This document shows, in pieces, positions 13,462 to 13,823 of a stretch of DNA of 13,823 bases. The notes under the pieces were generated by a model. That model saw only the letters and a list, made by a program, of their open reading frames with translations, was not told the origin of the DNA and did not search any database. The DNA comes from an uncultured Verrucomicrobiota bacterium (GTDB lineage: Bacteria > Verrucomicrobiota > Verrucomicrobiae > Opitutales > Opitutaceae). The position numbers were made by a program, and so were the translations under genes. Position 1 is the first letter of the stretch. Each line of letters starts with the position of its first letter. Location of the stretch: assembly GCA_946481225.1 (NCBI GenBank), contig CAMLNJ010000021.1, forward strand, positions 1-13,823, read 5' to 3'.

Positions 13462-13823
13462 CTATCGGGCGCGAGAGCCGTCGACTTCGACTTTGGATTT
13501 CCCGCCCGCGGCCTCGGTCGGGGCGGGCCGCCACGCGATCCAGCCGACCAGCCCCAGCCCCGCCCACAAAGCCAGCGTGCCCGCCGCCTCGTGCAACACG
13601 TCGTAGTGGCCCGGAAAATACCGCGCCATCGTCGAGATAACGAAAATCCGCAGGACGTTGAAAGCGAAACCTATCGCCGCCCCCGCCGACACGAGCGCCG
13701 CGATCGTCCACCAACGCCGCCCCGCGATCCCGCCCGCGAGGATCGCCACCAGCGCGCCCGAGGTGATGAGGCCGAAGCCGTTGCACTCCGTGGCCACGAG
13801 GAAATGACCGTCCGCCACCGAAA
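13462..13823 (-). CDS. Exosortase/archaeosortase family protein, N-terminus outside window
   Basis: The reverse strand is open from base 13823 to the TAG at 13462-13464, giving about 120 C-terminal residues; the start lies beyond the window (the first GTG seen at 13818 is an internal Val). Hydrophobic segments lie between short motifs. The three invariant exosortase residues are present: Cys in ATECNGFG (codon 13785-13783), Arg in FNVLRIF (13650-13648) and His in VLHEAAGTL (13593-13591). Family knowledge: exosortases are polytopic membrane cysteine transpeptidases that process PEP-CTERM-type signals. A polar, Lys/Glu-rich tail of about 20 residues ends the protein. The subtype (Xrt class) cannot be assigned from this fragment. 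The substrate candidate is the adjacent PEP-CTERM protein. Confidence 0.88.
   Translation of the reverse strand, partial: SVADGHFLVATECNGFGLITSGALVAILAGGIAGRRWWTIAALVSAGAAIGFAFNVLRIFVISTMARYFPGHYDVLHEAAGTLALWAGLGLVGWIAWRPAPTEAAGGKSKVEVDGSRAR

Noticed and set aside
12665..13786. 373-codon frame antisense to the PEP-CTERM gene and overlapping the exosortase
   Set aside because: Low-complexity Gly/Glu/Ala composition. Both overlapping genes have strong family motifs.

Overview
The window is a 13.8-kb stretch of GC-rich chromosomal DNA. The best guess is a Verrucomicrobiota bacterium, probably of the Opitutaceae type. The evidence is the PEP-CTERM protein beside an exosortase, the verrucomicrobial 'STDLxNW...FFR' module on two secreted enzymes, weak use of Shine-Dalgarno sequences, frequent GTG starts and GC-driven antisense open frames. 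This is inferred from gene style, not from a marker gene. There are no tRNA or rRNA genes, no CRISPR array and no insertion sequence. No gene-free stretch exceeds 300 bases.

Layout. Positions 1-4048 (minus strand, read right to left) carry a homodimeric-type ABC exporter, a rhomboid protease and a periplasmic di-heme cytochrome c peroxidase. The peroxidase runs off the left edge, so its C-terminus is missing. A divergent region (4049-4189) leads to a plus-strand secreted dienelactone-hydrolase-like enzyme (4190-5716).

After an AT-rich, hairpin-containing intergenic region (5717-5956) comes a compact plus-strand cluster: a small lipoprotein, a 430-residue lipoprotein coupled to it by an ATGA overlap, a 77-residue protein and a membrane-anchored alpha/beta hydrolase. 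I recognise no function for the first three. They are the best candidate in the window for an undescribed envelope system. A C11 homopolymer lies just before the hydrolase start.

Positions 9479-12616 hold single housekeeping-type genes: a HAD phosphatase, a minus-strand VOC protein, a HIT-family nucleotide hydrolase, an exported 181-residue protein and a TspO/MBR membrane protein. Three of them (HAD, HIT, TspO) start directly behind or inside short tandem arrays with 9-, 7- and 9-nt periods. In the TspO gene the array itself supplies the possible GTG start codons.

The right end (12764-13823) is a PEP-CTERM surface or exported protein convergent with the C-terminal part of an exosortase that keeps the Cys-Arg-His catalytic residues. 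The exosortase's N-terminus is outside the window. Together they form a plausible local substrate-sortase pair. The overall theme is cell-envelope and secreted functions.
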